From DATGLE01 sp035294325 (lineage in GTDB: Bacteria; Chloroflexota; Ktedonobacteria; Ktedonobacterales; Ktedonobacteraceae): 42,976 nucleotides of DNA. The notes beneath the pieces were generated by a model that saw only the letters and a list, made by a program, of their open reading frames with translations, had not been told where the DNA came from and did no database searches. Positions 42,728-42,976 of the stretch are shown in pieces (position 1 is the first letter of the stretch; each line of letters begins with the position of its first letter). The position numbers were made by a program, and so were the translations under genes. Location of the stretch: assembly GCA_035294325.1 (NCBI GenBank), contig DATGLE010000272.1, positions 1-42,976 of the forward strand, in the 5' to 3' direction.

Positions 42728-42763
42728 AGGCCGACTGATCGGGCCGCAAGGAGACCCCCTGCG

Positions 42764-42976
42764 TCAGGAAGGACCGGAGACCTGCGTCCAAAGGGGATGG
42801 GCCGCGACAAAGGCGCGGAACGTCGCAAAAGCAGGAAGGGCTGTGCCATTGGGGGCGATATCGTCCGGCTGCGTCCCATCGTCGATGGTGAACCAGAAGA
42901 GACGAGTAATCACGCCTGATCCGGCAGCAGAGGTGAGCACGTCCTGCATATACTGCGCCTGGAGCTGTGGTGAGAC
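42764..42976 (-). CDS. glycosidase C-terminus (cut by window edge)
   Basis: The minus-strand frame is open to the window edge; 70 residues are visible. YMQDVLTSAAGSG, then TRLFWFTIDDGTQ and PDDIAPNGTALPAF, resemble the last strand and helix of (beta/alpha)8 cellulase-like glycosidases (GH5/GH39-type), where FWFTI-DG is the final barrel strand. The catalytic residues lie outside. It is probably chromosomal flank or cargo rather than part of the replication module. Confidence 0.6.
   Translation of the reverse strand, partial: VSPQLQAQYMQDVLTSAAGSGVITRLFWFTIDDGTQPDDIAPNGTALPAFATFRAFVAAHPLWTQVSGPS

Larger units (their letters stand above)
38200..42763. mobile_element. compact integrative element with replication module (limits approximate)
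   Basis: The minus-strand block runs replication initiator, DnaC-like loader, HTH protein, small protein, excisionase-like protein, tyrosine integrase, then a tRNA-Sec-like gene. This order (rep to xis to int beside a tRNA) is typical of integrated plasmids and AICE-like or satellite elements. No direct repeat of the tRNA sequence was found near 42500-42976, so the right limit is uncertain. Confidence 0.55.

Noticed and set aside
42482..42976. second attachment site (repeat of the tRNA-Sec 3' end)
   Set aside because: I looked by eye for the T-arm and variable-arm sequences and found no match. A computed search of downstream sequence is needed.

Overview
The window reads as about 43 kb of chromosome from a free-living, metabolically versatile soil-type heterotroph. 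Gene density is high, the DNA is moderately GC-rich, and starts carry strong AGGAGG-type Shine-Dalgarno sites. The mix is sugar ABC import, ROK/LacI/GntR regulators, aromatic catabolism, giant repeat-ATPase proteins and a tRNA-Sec-like gene. This suits a Chloroflexota lineage such as Ktedonobacteria. No rRNA or marker gene is present, so the assignment is an inference from gene content.

Layout. (1) Positions 2-10490 hold an alpha/beta hydrolase tail, then a minus-strand operon (DUF6282-type metal hydrolase, then NitT/TauT-type ABC ATPase, permease and substrate-binding protein). A two-gene unit follows (small winged-helix-like protein and HAMP membrane protein). A plus-strand operon closes the region: type I extradiol dioxygenase, GntR/FCD regulator, PIG-L/GalB-like hydratase, RraA-like aldolase and a DUF1932 dehydrogenase. 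Read together, the enzymes outline uptake and meta-cleavage of an aromatic acid down to pyruvate and oxaloacetate, with TTGTNNACAA sites as likely GntR operators. (2) Positions 10716-25448 are carbohydrate and transport genes: a ROK repressor divergent from an APC permease and a ROK sugar kinase, a 14-TM MFS exporter, then GH31 alpha-glucosidase, two sugar permeases, a sugar-binding lipoprotein, a GH32-like hydrolase and a divergent LacI regulator. (3) Positions 25678-28015 are small singletons (DnaJ/zinc-ribbon protein, ThuA-like lipoprotein, a hypothetical). (4) Positions 28016-37245 contain the most unusual locus. Two divergent P-loop ATPases flank a promoter region with four helically phased CTGNCAG sites. 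One ATPase is a 1607-residue cytoplasmic fusion of two FG-GAP/PQQ-like propellers, HEAT-like repeats, a beta-sandwich and an AAA/STAND-like ATPase. An SDR epimerase and a variant GT20 (OtsA-like) glycosyltransferase follow. (5) Positions 37465-42976 hold an ECF-type sigma factor, a tRNA-Sec-like gene, and a compact integrative element (tyrosine integrase, excisionase-like protein, small proteins, DnaC-like loader, replication initiator). A truncated glycosidase lies at the right edge.

A second theme is structural. Many intergenic gaps carry long, near-perfect palindromes (arms 22-27 bp, loops 3-9 nt), each of different sequence. Four of them are bracketed on both sides by short GC hairpins, giving a repeated small-large-small architecture. 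Two palindromes include the stop codon of the preceding gene.
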